Shown here: positions 18,841 to 30,300 of the stretch, piece after piece | Numbering within the stretch: the first letter of the stretch is position 1 | Layout of the letters: each line of letters begins with the position of its first letter | Assembly: GCA_012034075.1 (NCBI GenBank) | Contig: JAAURD010000010.1 | Location: forward strand, 1-50,008 | Length of the DNA: 50,008 bases | Origin: Chloroflexaceae bacterium | Lineage (GTDB): Bacteria; Chloroflexota; Chloroflexia; Chloroflexales; Chloroflexaceae | Reading direction: 5' to 3' | Made by a program: the position numbers and the translations under genes | Notes under the pieces: generated by a model | What the model was told of the DNA's origin: nothing | What the model saw: the letters and a program-made list of their open reading frames with translations, nothing else | Database searches by the model: none

Positions 18841-21800
18841 CTATGGGTGTGCAATCACCAGCAGGGTGCTGGTTTGTTTGAGCGCACAGCTCATCGCCAT
18901 CTCCATCGTTTCGGCATCAAGCGAACCAAAGCTCTCATCGAGAATCGTGATACTGGCACCCTGCAGCAATGCTCTTGCCATAAACAGACGGCTCCGCTCG
19001 CCATGCGAAAGATGCCAGCCCGTTTCACCAACCCGCTCATGCAAGCCATTGGGCATTCTATCGAGCAAATCTCCTAATCCCAGATCACGACATACCGCTT
19101 CAGCTGCTGCCAGGTCTGCCGTTGTAGGTGGCCAGACACGGCCCATGAGGAGATTGAATGCCAACGATGCATCGATAATATGGTTTTCATGAAATTGCGG
19201 CGCTATCACCGTGGAGCGTCGCCAACATACCTTCCCCAACGCTGGTTGATCCAGGCCATACAACAGCAACAGCCCGGCCTGCGGCACACGCCGACCAGCC
19301 AGCAGGGTTGCCAGAGTTGATTTACCGCTACCAGATGGGCCGGTCAAGAGCAGGCGATCACCACGATAGATATGTAGCATGCAGTTGGTCAGTGCCGGCC
19401 GTTCCTGATGGGAATGAGTAAAACGGACATCATGGACTTCGAGCAGCGGGTGCTGCGGATCCTGGTTATCAGCAGCGGGCGGTGGACATGGTTTTGTTGC
19501 CTCCGCCTGTTCGTGCAGCGTTTGATGCATAGCAGCGTCCTCAATCGGTGTGAGCATCCGGCGTGCGCCAATCGCACGAATAAGATCAAGCACATCGGGC
19601 ACTGCTGCTTGAAACGTCTGAAATACCCAGAGTGTCCCCAGAAAACTGCCACCGAGTGCTAGCCATGCATCAGGCTCGACGATGAACGAGGGCAGCAAAA
19701 GCAACAGGCTTGCAACCAGCCAGCCATAGGGTACCACCACTGCCATAAGCGTGCGGTACCAATCATCCTTTTTGGAAAGCATGTGATAGTGGGCAAGCTC
19801 TTGATCTTCTTCTTCGTGCCAGCGAGCCTGATGTTCTTGAACCAGACGGGTTTGATGTCCCTCCATACGTTCAAGCAAGTCACGGGTTATCTGATGATTG
19901 TACAGACGTTGGGCTAGATAAGCCCGCAATGAACCACGACCGACAAGAACAACCAGCAACAGAAAACTGGCCAGCAGCAAGACATGCAAGAGGCCACCAG
20001 CACCCAGGGAGAGCAACACAGAACTGACCAGGAGCGTGAGCGCTGCATTCAGGAAGCAACGGGACCCGCTCGAGCAATTTCTTCCAGTCGTTCCGACTCC
20101 ATCACCCAACCCAGAAATTGGCCCGTACCATGGTGTTGCACGGTATCAGGCTGTACATGCACAATCCCAAAAAAGAGCCGCCGCTTAAGAACATCGCGCA
20201 GTCCGACCCCCATAAACCGTTCTCCCCACCATCGCGCCATCTCTGCTGGCAGACGCAGCAGCAGCAGGAGCAGCACTGCAACCAGCCATACTGGCTCGAT
20301 ATAACCCCGAACGGTAGCAAAAGCGGAGATCGCAAACACCGCAATGTACAAGACACTGAGTGCAAATTCACCAGTCAGCGCAATCGCAAGATAACGCCAC
20401 AGTCCCGCATCACGCATCTGTTGAAACAGCGACATACCGGGTGATGGGTGTAACAACCAGGCATGGGTTACGGGAGCATCCGGGAGTTGGGCCTGAAAGA
20501 GCAGACGTTGGGCCTGTGAACGCTGAGTTGCCGATAGGTTCAGATGATCCAGCACGCCAGCTCCTTCTGCCTGTAAGGGGGCTTCAACCGACTGTGCCAA
20601 CGCATCATGGATCACTCCAGGGCGCAGCCGTCGGGTACGTCCATCCGGGCCAATGATACTGGTCCACCAGCGGGTACCACCTCGTATCAACAACAACCGG
20701 TCATCGGCAAGTTGGATAAGCGCAGGGCCACCATCTTGCAATACCGCCATGATCTGCTGATAGGTGACATCCAATGGTTGGGCCTCAAGGCCCAGTTCCC
20801 CAGCAGTTGACATAATCTGCTGCGCCAGCGATACTGGTCTGGTGGTATCTTCGCCGGGTGGGGGCGACGATGATTTCTGAATCAAACCGCTGGCGGTGGC
20901 AAGCACACGCACGGCCTCACTGGCATCGGCAGCGGGCCAGGCAAGTTGGTCAAGGTCATTGCGCGTATCTGGTATCGATGGCGCAACAGCCGAAGACACA
21001 GGAGCTGGATGGGTTCTATTCGGGTTGGCAAGGCTGATCGATCGTTGATGATCAGCCAACCTTGACGTTCGTTCATGCAATTGTCCATTTTCCATCCACA
21101 ATTCACGCCATGCAATAGCGTTACCAAACCAGAGTCGTTGGTGTACACGCTGCTCTGCATCGAAGAACGTCTTGTACCGTGATTTGGGTTGTGCGAGCAA
21201 ATCAGCTGGCGCTCCATCTTCCACAATGCGACCATGCTCAACCACCAACACCCGATCAAACGAGGTGGTATGTGCAATATCATGGGTAACACACAAAAAC
21301 GTTGCCCCTGACCAGAATGAGCGTGCCTGTGCCAGCAGGGCTGCTCGCTGCTCGCGTTCTAACCCACGGAAAGGCTCATCCAGAAGGACTAGCCGAGCAT
21401 CAGGGCGCTGAAAGGCACGACCGAGCCGTACACGTTGTCCCTGTCCACCGGCCACGAGCCGCCCCCGTTCACCCAGACTTGTCTGCATACCATCGGGGAG
21501 CAGTGCAAGGACATCACGCAAGTTGGCATGGTCGAGGATCCAGTTAATCGGCGTCTGTTCACCACCATAACGCACATTGTACAGAAACGAGCGATTCCAA
21601 ATCTGCACACTTGGATCGACCCAGGCCGTGTTCTGGCGTATATATGTCAGATGTTGCCCATCTAATAGCTGTCCATCAATGGTGATAGCGCCTGATGCAG
21701 GTTGTTGTTTGCCTAGCAGTAAACCAAGTAGGGTCGATTTGCCTGCCCCTGATGGCCCTACAATAGCGACAGTACTGCCCGGTACGATATCCAGATGCAC

Positions 21801-23783
21801 GTGATCCAGAATAGGTTGCTCAAGCGAAGCGACCGACACATGAGAAAAGGTGATAGCTACCCCTGCGTTTGGCAGTGGCGCAGCCTCAGTCTGGGCAACG
21901 TTCGGCGACTGACTCGCCGCAGGTGTCACCGGCGCAACACCAGTTTCCGTTTCCATCAGGAGATCGACAAAGCGCGTGCATTTGCTCTGCTCATTCTCAT
22001 AACGAAACATGTTACGGGCAAATTCGCGGCCAACAACAGCCAGCTGTAAGAGCCAGAAGAGCAAAAGCGGCAAATCCGTGCCATCACCTGTGCGTAATGC
22101 AAACCACCCGACGGTCAGGGCAATCAGGAAATACACCAGTGTTTGTTCACATGCAGCAACCCAGAACTCGACTCTGGCAAGGTTGAGGATGCTCCGAACC
22201 CACCGTGCGAGATAGGTTTCATAAACGGAACGTATTGTGTTCTCAGCACTATGCGCCAGAATAGCTGGTAAACCAAGCATACCATCCAGGTTTAGGCGCA
22301 TCAAGCCAGCCAGTCGAGTCCGCGCATCCAGGTTGAGCGCCTCAAGAGACGAACGCAGGAGGAACAATGGGCTGAAAACTACCGCAACGATCAGCAGACC
22401 CAGAAAGGCACTCACAGGATCGATCCAGGCAATGCCCAGAACCGTGAACACCAACAACAACCCATTCCGTACAACACGGGCAACAAATTCTGGCAAGTTA
22501 TGGAGATCGCGTGCTGCATGGATGCGTTCCATCTGATCGGCAGTGGAGCGTTGTTGGAGCGTGAGCGGACCTAAAGTTGGCAAACGTTCAAGCACCGCAA
22601 TCCGCAGACGGGCATCTAGTCGCCGACCAATACGTGCAATCGTTGCGTTAATATGCCACTCAAGCAGCAACAGCACGACAGCAAAAGTGATGAGTAAACT
22701 CATCAGGGTAAATCGTTGCTCGGTTGCGCTGAAGATAAGGCCAATATTCATCGCTCCATGCAATAACAGAGCCTGAAGCACCACCGACCCGGCCGCAAAA
22801 ATGAGCGCTGTTGTAAGAATGACAAAAGGCAGCCGTCCCTCACGCCGGAGAAAGGCAACGATCGTTTGGGGTACGCTCGCACCGGTCGAACTGGGCAAGG
22901 CCTTTTCATCTTCGGCGGGTGTTGGAGCGACATCAGGTGATGATACGGTCGTTGAAGAGGCGTCGGATAATGGAGCAGCAAGTTGCACCACCTGAACTGC
23001 TTGATAGGTCAGTGTTGCGGGGGCAGATAGCTCACTGTCGGGTGCTGGTCGAACCGACCAGTAAACCAGTGGGAGCACCAGATGGGATTGTGTTGGACCA
23101 GCATCGATGGCCTGTTGATAGATGTGTACGAACGATTCACGGGCACTCCGACCGGTGCGCAACAGGCGCTTTTTCTGGAACTGCGACACCAGCCGAAGGG
23201 CGGCATCAAGTGCTGCTACGGTATGCCAATCCGCACTGGAAAGAGGTGTTTGCAGAAAATCGAGTGCGTGTGACCGTTCAAAACCGAGCGCTTGCAGACG
23301 ATGAAGCCACAAAGGTTGCCAGAGCGATGATGTTGCCATAGCAAGCCATTCATCTGGTGTCAGCGTCACAGTGTCAACAGCGGTCTCGGCAATGAGTTGC
23401 TGCTGGTTGACCCAACGCTGACCAGTTGCAGTATCCATAAGTTGGATCCAGGTAAACAACTGGTTCCAGACAATCATCATGCGTGCAGGGGCATCTTCAT
23501 CGGCAATCGAACGGACGATCAGCGGGTGTTGGAACAGTGGCGGATTCGTGAGCAAATCCGGTGGTACCATGAATGGAGTGGCTACCAGACCAGCCTGTAT
23601 GGCATGTTCTTGAAGTGCGAACGGTGTATTTGCTTCGGCAAGAACAGCTGACGATACACCATTAGAATGAAGGCCATACCCTGCACAAACCGAATGCAAT
23701 ACTGCACTCATCGGGTTCAGGGTTTCATTGTGACGGATTGTTGGCGCCAGAAACGCACGTCTTCTGGTTTTGACAGCTTGCAT
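18841..23783 (-). CDS. Giant double ABC exporter with two dead C39-like domains (frame broken once)
   Basis: About 1650 residues after restoring one base at 20052-20053, where PVAS joins LNAALTLLVSS. Order: an N-terminal C39-peptidase-like domain (about 20-150, MSAVLHSVCAGYGL in place of the catalytic Cys segment, MDTATGQRWV near its end), six-span TMD (about 330-620), NBD1 (GPSGAGKST, VAGGQGQRVRLGRAF, LVLLDEP, CVTHD), a second C39-like domain (ELGLEAQPLDV, GPALIQL, IIGPDGRTRRL), TMD2, and NBD2 (GPSGSGKST, LSHGERSRLFMARAL, ILDES). It ends directly at the H-loop IAHP. Both C39-like domains lack the Cys and His of active peptidases. Likely an exporter of a peptide or natural product. The ATG at 23783 is preferred over GTG at 23807. 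It is driven by the heptamer promoter at 23873-23903. Confidence 0.82.
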
Positions 23784-23872
23784 AGTGCTCACATGATCGT
23801 ATAGCACTGCTGACGACAGAGAATAGGGTTAGCAGATTGTATTGAATACCCGAACGCAAACATACCGTACCT

Positions 23873-23903
23873 AGTGTAGAATAGAAACGCCTTATGAACG
23901 CCT
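23873..23903 (-). promoter_or_regulatory. SARP-type operator/promoter for the giant exporter
   Basis: AACGCCT at 23886-23892 and again at 23897-23903 (11-bp period). Read on the minus strand, AGGCGTT is followed by 7 bp and TACACT (23878-23873) as -10. The start codon is about 85 bp downstream. Confidence 0.72.
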
Positions 23904-23987
23904 TACCAGATGATGCCTGGGAACAGTTTCATGCCATTGTAATCAGGGTTGCAGAACGCAATTCGGACGTGTGAAGCAAGATTCATA

Positions 23988-24018
23988 AGGCGATTGCAAG
24001 GCGTTTCAAGACTAAAAT
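23988..24018 (+). promoter_or_regulatory. SARP-type operator/promoter for the SPFH operon
   Basis: AGGCGAT (23988-23994), 4 bp, AGGCGTT (23999-24005), 7 bp, TAAAAT (24013-24018, 5/6 match to the -10). It faces the SPFH gene at 24069 and is divergent from the exporter site in the same intergenic region. Confidence 0.75.
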
Positions 24019-24068
24019 GATAAACAATGGTATTTATACATTTGTAATGCGGTGGTATTGGTAAATCT

Positions 24069-25133
24069 ATGTTCAGTATGACAACTTTTCCTGAGTTAGA
24101 TACAGGAATACGGATTGTTGGTATAGGATCAGCAATTCTTCTTGTCATTTATGTTCTTATTCTCTTTCTACGCACAACCTGGCGTGATGGCCTCTCGGCA
24201 GGTTTCCTTTCACTCTTCAGGTTTCGTGTAACTATACCACTAGTAATCGTTATTGGCCTCAATTTGCTTGCCTTTTCACTGGTCTTTGTACGCCCCAATG
24301 AAGTCGGTGTGGTGGTATCATTCCCATCACCCGGTGGTGTTCGCCCACAACCACTCCCAGGTGGGTTCTATTTTATTCTGCCATTTGTTGAGCGCGTACA
24401 GAAGTATCCGATTCAGTGGCAAACCTATACGATGTCAAACGATTACAGTGAGGGTGATAAAATGGGTGATGACTCTATTCGCGCCCGTACCAGCGATGGA
24501 CAGGAGATACGGCTAGCTTGCTCGTTGATTTTGCGTCTGGATTCGAACCAGGCGGTGCTGGTGCATATCGAATGGCAAGATCGGTACATGAACGATTTTA
24601 TACGACCCCTTGCTCGTGGTCTCGTCCGACGTCAGGTGTCACAGTTTACGGTTAATGAGGTGAATAGTTCAGCCCGAAGCGACCTGGAAACAAATCTTGA
24701 CCGATTATTGCGTGACGAACTTGCAGAAAAAGGCTTCATTCTGGATCAATTCTTATTGCGTGATATTGCCTTTTCACCTGAATATTCACTCTCCATTGAA
24801 GAAAAACAGGTGGCTTTTGAAGAACAGATACGTGCAGAATATCAAGCTGAACGCATACGACGCCTTGCCCGTGGTCGTGCCGATGCGGTTTTAATCGAAG
24901 CGGAAGCACGTGCTGAAGCATTAATTCTGCTGGGCGATGCCTTAAAAACCAATAAAGATCTGCTCACATACCGTTATATCGAAGAGCTAACATCCAAGAT
25001 TAAGGTCATGCTCTTACCCAATAATGCACCATTTATTTTGCCACTTGCTGATTTACTGAAGGATACTGAAGGTATTACACCCACGATAAATCTGACCGAT
25101 ACTCAGATGTTGGATCAAGTAGAATTGCCATGA
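24069..25133 (+). CDS. SPFH/band-7 domain membrane protein
   Basis: 354 residues. Two hydrophobic segments (about 15-38 and 52-72) are followed by an SPFH/prohibitin-like domain (about 72-235) starting VRPNEVGVVVSFPSPGG and including RARTSDGQEIRL. A charged helical region rich in Ala, Glu and Arg (about 240-300, QIRAEYQAERIRRLARGRADAVLIEAEARAEA) is the usual coiled coil of flotillin/prohibitin-type proteins. Such proteins form ring- or cage-like membrane scaffolds around other membrane complexes. It is the first gene of a plus-strand membrane operon and sits under a heptamer promoter. The start could also be the ATG at 24078. The partner is unknown, but the operon offers several candidates. 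Confidence 0.85.
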   Translation: MFSMTTFPELDTGIRIVGIGSAILLVIYVLILFLRTTWRDGLSAGFLSLFRFRVTIPLVIVIGLNLLAFSLVFVRPNEVGVVVSFPSPGGVRPQPLPGGFYFILPFVERVQKYPIQWQTYTMSNDYSEGDKMGDDSIRARTSDGQEIRLACSLILRLDSNQAVLVHIEWQDRYMNDFIRPLARGLVRRQVSQFTVNEVNSSARSDLETNLDRLLRDELAEKGFILDQFLLRDIAFSPEYSLSIEEKQVAFEEQIRAEYQAERIRRLARGRADAVLIEAEARAEALILLGDALKTNKDLLTYRYIEELTSKIKVMLLPNNAPFILPLADLLKDTEGITPTINLTDTQMLDQVELP

Positions 25134-25155
25134 CAACTTTGGAAAGTGGCAATGC

Positions 25156-25175
25156 TTGCTGAATTTCGTTATAAT
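25156..25175 (+). promoter_or_regulatory. Promoter -10 before the 313-residue protein gene
   Basis: A perfect TATAAT at 25170-25175 follows an AT-rich stretch. No good -35 or heptamer pair at the expected distance. The transcript would have a leader of about 100 nt before the strong Shine-Dalgarno AAAGGAGGAAAG at about 25268-25279. Confidence 0.45.
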
Positions 25176-25283
25176 ATGGTACAGTGTAAGACAATTCGAT
25201 GCGTGTTTTCGGTAGGTTATCTTCGTTAATGACGATGTCTGGCTGAAGTCTGGTGAGTATCTGGAAAAAAGGAGGAAAGATCG

Positions 25284-26225
25284 ATGAATCTGATCATCAT
25301 TGCTGTCGTTGCCGTTCTCGCTTCAACACTGGCGATTTTTATTGACCGGCGCAATCAGGGCAAAAAAAAGGAATTACCTGTTACTGCTGAAGAGCAGGCA
25401 ACAACGGAAACAACCGACGCGACCGTAGAAGAGACAGAGGCATCTTCCGGAAAAAGCGGTCCACTTGGACGGATTAGCAGTTGGAGCCAGCGTGTGACCA
25501 AGGGGAGCAAAACCCTGCTCGCCGAACAGTTTCAGAGCTGGGCTGGCACCAATATCGATGATGTGCAACTTAAGAACTGGTTGACGGAGCTTTCACCGAA
25601 AGCAAACAAAGCATTGACAGAACAGTTGAATGACTTTTGTGCTAACCTCGGGTTTGAGTTGTCGTGGTTGTTAGACGATACCCTGGAGAAAGACCCAGAG
25701 ATCGAACGCGAAGCACGACAGGTTGTGATTGCCTACTGTACCGCCTGCTGGCATGCCGCCCAGAGTTACAACGACTTTGAGCTGTTTAAAACGATGCAAG
25801 AAATAGAAAAGCAGGCCTTTACTCGTGAACATAAGTCTCTCAGTCGTCGCCTCTTTACCGAGTTGGTAAAGCGTGATATGGCTGCTTCGGTACCAGCCGA
25901 ACTCTTTGTTGCCTCAGAGAAAGAGCGCCAGGAACATATGGCTAACGCTATTCGGCAGGCTGCTGAAACCGATCGCGAAGCCTTTAAAGCTGTCCTGAAA
26001 GAGGTTATGCTGACTGAAGGCGAGGTGGAAACAACTGACCCCATCAGTACCAATGGTCAATCACCAGCAGCAACTGAAAGCACGAGTGAAGCGGAAAGCA
26101 AGAAAACCATTCTGCCGCGTATGGGACGTAAGAAGCCCAAAGCGGATGAATCTTCGGAGCCAGAAAGTCCGGCTCCTACCACACCTGATACTACTCAGTT
26201 TGCTCCAGATCCAAGCACGTCATAG
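25284..26225 (+). CDS. Unknown single-span membrane-anchored protein
   Basis: 313 residues. One N-terminal membrane segment (about 2-20) and a basic stop-transfer patch (RRNQGKKKE) are followed by an acidic Thr/Glu linker (about 35-58). A mostly helical soluble domain (about 60-235, including ELSWLLDDTLEKDPEIEREARQ) comes next, then a long disordered tail rich in Ser, Pro, Thr and Lys. Topology suggests a cytoplasmic helical domain tethered to the membrane. No family recognised. A very strong ribosome-binding site (AAAGGAGGAAAG) precedes the ATG. It lies between the SPFH gene and other membrane genes and may be part of the same complex. Confidence 0.75.
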   Translation: MNLIIIAVVAVLASTLAIFIDRRNQGKKKELPVTAEEQATTETTDATVEETEASSGKSGPLGRISSWSQRVTKGSKTLLAEQFQSWAGTNIDDVQLKNWLTELSPKANKALTEQLNDFCANLGFELSWLLDDTLEKDPEIEREARQVVIAYCTACWHAAQSYNDFELFKTMQEIEKQAFTREHKSLSRRLFTELVKRDMAASVPAELFVASEKERQEHMANAIRQAAETDREAFKAVLKEVMLTEGEVETTDPISTNGQSPAATESTSEAESKKTILPRMGRKKPKADESSEPESPAPTTPDTTQFAPDPSTS

Positions 26226-26348
26226 CAAAACATGATGACAAGACCGTCTTCAGGCTATTGTCGTGCATTTTGCGTTTCGTCAACATCTGTGCCTCTTCCT
26301 CATCACACGTTGTGCAGGTTGAGGTACAGATAATGGAAGAGGTTCATC

Positions 26349-26867
26349 ATGGCAATTATGGAAGCCTTGGTAGCAGGCAGCGTGGCATATGCTGGTTTTC
26401 GGGCATATCGTAGGTATTGTCAACGACGTACTCCTGTCTGGCTCATCGAAAATGGTGAGCATATCAAATCGGATGCAATGGTTGTTACTGACCCGGATAT
26501 AAGTCAGATTGAGCGTCGCATCAATCTGAATTTTAACCTTGCAACATTTTCTCTGGGCCTGACGATTGTTGGCGCGGTCTTCTATGAACCTCTGATATTG
26601 GTTGCACTTCCCTTTAATCTCTTTGATGCGATAATGATGTTTGAGGATACCTGGACGGTCTTTATTGAACAGAGCCGTAAATGGATGTTTGTGACCGCTA
26701 GCTCAACATTGGTCGCGTTATCACTGCTGCTGCATTTGCATCTTACCGCATCTGTACTTGAGTGGTTGTATTTCCTCAATCAAAAATTTTCTTTACTGGT
26801 TATCCAAACCTATCAGCAATGGATCCATCCTGATGATTGGCAACCACAGACGGTGGTTTCACTGTAG
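26349..26867 (+). CDS. Small membrane protein resembling the ATPase N-terminal membrane region
   Basis: 172 residues. A basic N-terminal part (FRAYRRYCQRRTPVWL) is followed by hydrophobic segments at about 60-100 and 115-150. The stretch GLTIVGAVFYEPLILVALP...FEDTW lines up without gaps with ALDLFGSLVFPPVRVLTVP...FKVTW of the ATPase at 11070 (8 identities in 33, same hydrophobic pattern, both ending TW). Sequence upstream and downstream also matches in character. It has no actuator, phosphorylation or nucleotide-binding domain. I infer a stand-alone relative of the ATPase N-terminal membrane module; the similarity is weak and needs a profile search. GGAAGAGG precedes the ATG. Confidence 0.7.
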   Translation: MAIMEALVAGSVAYAGFRAYRRYCQRRTPVWLIENGEHIKSDAMVVTDPDISQIERRINLNFNLATFSLGLTIVGAVFYEPLILVALPFNLFDAIMMFEDTWTVFIEQSRKWMFVTASSTLVALSLLLHLHLTASVLEWLYFLNQKFSLLVIQTYQQWIHPDDWQPQTVVSL

Positions 26868-26890
26868 CCTACCTGCGAGAACGATAGACC

Positions 26891-27346
26891 ATGGAATTTG
26901 CGTTTCGACGCTCTGATCGGGCAATACACCGAGATAGTTTCGTGCCTGGATTAGCCATTCTGGTGGTCTTGATCGTTTTATTGACTGCCTGGTTACTATG
27001 GCTGTTCCTGTTCCCTATTCCATTGTATGTAACCAGCAAGGCCGCCCATAGCACACCTGATGCGTTTGTCATTGCTCAGTTTCCCTCCGATGTCATCGAG
27101 CAGATAACTATTGGGCAACAAGGCCTGTTTGTACCAGAAAACAGCGACACTCGTCGCGCAATGTCAGCAGTCGATATGACCGTGGTCGATATTGAGCCTG
27201 AACAAAACACAGTGATCCTTATGGTATCTGATGATGTTTTCGGGCAACATAACCGTATCTCTGAACAGCCTGGGGAGGTTCAGATTGCGGTGGTGTATCA
27301 GACACCGCTGGGATTTCTCTTCGAGTCATCAAGGATACATCCATAA
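26891..27346 (+). CDS. Short HlyD-like membrane protein
   Basis: 151 residues with one N-terminal membrane span (about 20-42). After it, PIPLYVTSKAAHSTPDAFVIAQFPSDVIEQITIGQQGLFV resembles the barrel part of membrane-fusion (HlyD-type) adaptors: a variable residue pair, then a hydrophobic xFPxxxxxxIxxGQ pattern. The long hairpin of a full adaptor is missing. Its stop overlaps the start of the next gene by one base, so the two are translationally coupled. It could connect the divergent exporter or the ATPase with the extracytoplasmic pentapeptide proteins; this is inference. No full HlyD protein is seen in the window. Confidence 0.7.
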   Translation: MEFAFRRSDRAIHRDSFVPGLAILVVLIVLLTAWLLWLFLFPIPLYVTSKAAHSTPDAFVIAQFPSDVIEQITIGQQGLFVPENSDTRRAMSAVDMTVVDIEPEQNTVILMVSDDVFGQHNRISEQPGEVQIAVVYQTPLGFLFESSRIHP

Positions 27347-30300
27347 TGCGCTACATCGTATTGAGAATCCTGCAAGTTGTGAGTATTGTGCTGCTCTTTA
27401 ATGCTGTGGTGCTCTTCGTGATTATGCAGCCGATCCAATGTGATCCCGATTGCTCCGGTCAGATCATGACCAACCGCAACCTCAGCGGGTTTGATTTGAG
27501 CGATGCCATTATGGTCGATGCTGACTTGCGTGGCTCAAACCTGAGCAATGCCGATTTACGCGGTGCCGACCTCTCCGGGGCAAATCTCTCACAGACTGCC
27601 TTGAATAAAGCTGATTTGACTGGAGCCAAGCTCATTGGTGCCGATTTGCGTGATGCCGATCTGCGCAATACGATTCTAGATGACGCCGACTTTCGTGGCG
27701 CTAATCTGACCCGTGTTAATCTGACCCGTACTAATTTAACCAAGGTTCACCTGCAAGGAGCCATCCTTGAGCAGTCACGTTTGATCGAAGTACAACTTGC
27801 TGGTATTGATCTCGCAGGCGTGAATATGAGACAGGCCGATCTCACTGGTTCAAATCTGGATGAAACAATCTTAGATGGCGCTTTTATGGGTAGGGTCAAC
27901 TTCAGCGGCGCTTCTCTCAAAAATGCCAGCCTGAGTGGTGCGTTTCTGAATCTCTCTAATCTCACCGGGGCCAACCTCAGCAGTGCCAGCCTAGATGGAA
28001 GCTCCCTTATTGGGACAAACCTCTCTTCAGCCAATTTGCAGAACAGTACTCTGATTGGGGCAACTGCAGTGGGCACCAATTTTAACGGTGCTGATCTGAG
28101 TAATGCTAATCTAACTGGGATAAGTCTGTTTCAATATGAACTTGAAGACCGTAAAGTAACAATAGATCCCAGTCTCGCCGAACTCAATGAGTTTCAGCGA
28201 AGCCAAGTGATTGTCGATGCTAATCTTCAGGGAGTCGTCTTCGATGCAAATACGATCTGGCCTGCCGGGAAACTGGCACTCCTGTTAAACATCCTTGGGA
28301 GTGATTTTGAGCAGACACAACAAGATGCATCGATTAGTGCCGCACTCGGTCAACCTACTCCATCCCCTGTTCCAGCAGTTACACCAGATCAGACAGTCGA
28401 TGCGACACCGACCATCAGTCCAGACGAACTAGAAGGTGATATTGCTACTGCTGGTAGTTCCACACTCTTTAACATTACCAATGGTATAGCGAATGAATTT
28501 GCTGAACAGGGTTTCGCTGATACGATTACCATTGAAAATGCTCCAGCTGAACAGGCATTTTCACGTCTTTGCCCATTCCACACAGAACAGGAAGACATCA
28601 TTGATATCGCCACCAGTGTTCGACTCTTAAGCGATGCCGAACGTGCTATCTGTGCCACTAATAATTATAATCCCATCAATTTCCGTATCGGGACGGATGC
28701 AATTGCCATTATTGTCAATATTTCAAATGAATTTGCTAAAGATGTAACATTAGAAGATTTGAAGAAGATGTTTACCGTTGAACGGTGGAGCGATGTCAAG
28801 CCCGACTGGCCCGCCGAACCTATCGTGCGTTATATACCGACTGCTGATTCAGACACGTTTTTACTCTTTGCCGAGACTGTGCTGCAGAACGTTGACCTGG
28901 GGAGTTCGTCGGAAGACAGTGGTCCACTGGGAGACGTGACCAATGTCATTACGCTTGATTCGGAAGATAAGATAGTACGGGCAATCGCCAATGATCCCTT
29001 TGGAGTGGGGTTTGTGCAGATCGACTCATTTCAGCAGAATAATGCGACGTTGCGTATGTTACCGATCAACGGTGTTCAATTGAGCATTGATACGGTGAAT
29101 AATGATACCTATCCGCTCAAACGCCCCTTGCTTTTGTATACCGATCCTAGAATATTGCAGCAGAAACCACAGGTTGCGGGATTTCTTGATTTTTATCTGC
29201 TCAATGCCGCACCAGTCGTCGAAGCACTTGGTTTTTTTCCGAGCAGCACAGCAGTGATCAGTGATGCCCTCACCAGACTTGCAGAAGCATCAACGGTGGT
29301 AGAAGGCGGATCAGTTGCGACAACCAACGAAGAGGAGGAGCTTTTCTCCCTATTTGCATTGCCCGATCCGCTTATCCCGGCGCCGATTATCAGCCCCACC
29401 GTTACCGTGACCCCAACTGGTGGGCCGGCACCAATTGCTGGACCAACAACAGTTGCTGGATCAACACCAACTGATGGGCCAACACCAACTGCTGTTCTCA
29501 CACCAACAGCAACACCTGAACCCATCACTCCTGCACGATTAACCGGGAATATCCTGGTGGCTGGAAACGCCCCGGTCATCTCACCCACGCAAATGATGGC
29601 AAATGGGTTTCAGCATGTTGGTTTTACCAATGCCATTACGATCACCAGTGTTGGAAATGATCAATCCTTTATCCTGCTCTGTGAAACAGGACAGATTGAT
29701 ATCGCGAACGTGGATCGAATCATAGCAGATGATGAATCTACACTCTGTGATGATATCGACCGCACACCAGTGGTCCTTCGGGTAGGCAGTGATGTGCTGG
29801 CTATTACGATCAATCCCAATAATGATTTTGTGCAAGATGTAACATTAGAGGAACTGGCACAGCTGTTTACGGTCGAACGTTGGAGTGATGTCAATCCAGA
29901 CTGGCCCAATCAGCCGATTCAGCGCTTCCTGCCACCATCTACATCAAGCGCGTTTGACCTCTTCGTCGAAGAAGTGCTCAATGATGAACCCTTTGCGTTA
30001 TTGCAAGCACAAAATACTATTATAACGAGCAATAGCGATGGTCGAGCACGAGGGATTAACACCAACCCTTATGCTATCGGCTTCTTTGAATACCCGGTGT
30101 ATGAGCATAATGCTGGGTTACTTAACCTCGTTATGGTCGAAGGCATTGAGCTAGATGCCAGAACATTGGCAAATGAGAAATGGCCCTTAATGAAACCGGT
30201 TTTACTCTATTCAGCTGAAAATATTATTCAGAACAAACCCCAGCTAGCAGCATTCCTGAACTTCTACCTTACCAATGCCAATCTGGTCATGGATGAACTG

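Noticed and set aside
18841-23783. A peptide precursor gene for a C39-type exporter
   Set aside because: I looked for a short ORF with a double-Gly leader near the exporter and found none; the C39-like domains also lack catalytic residues.
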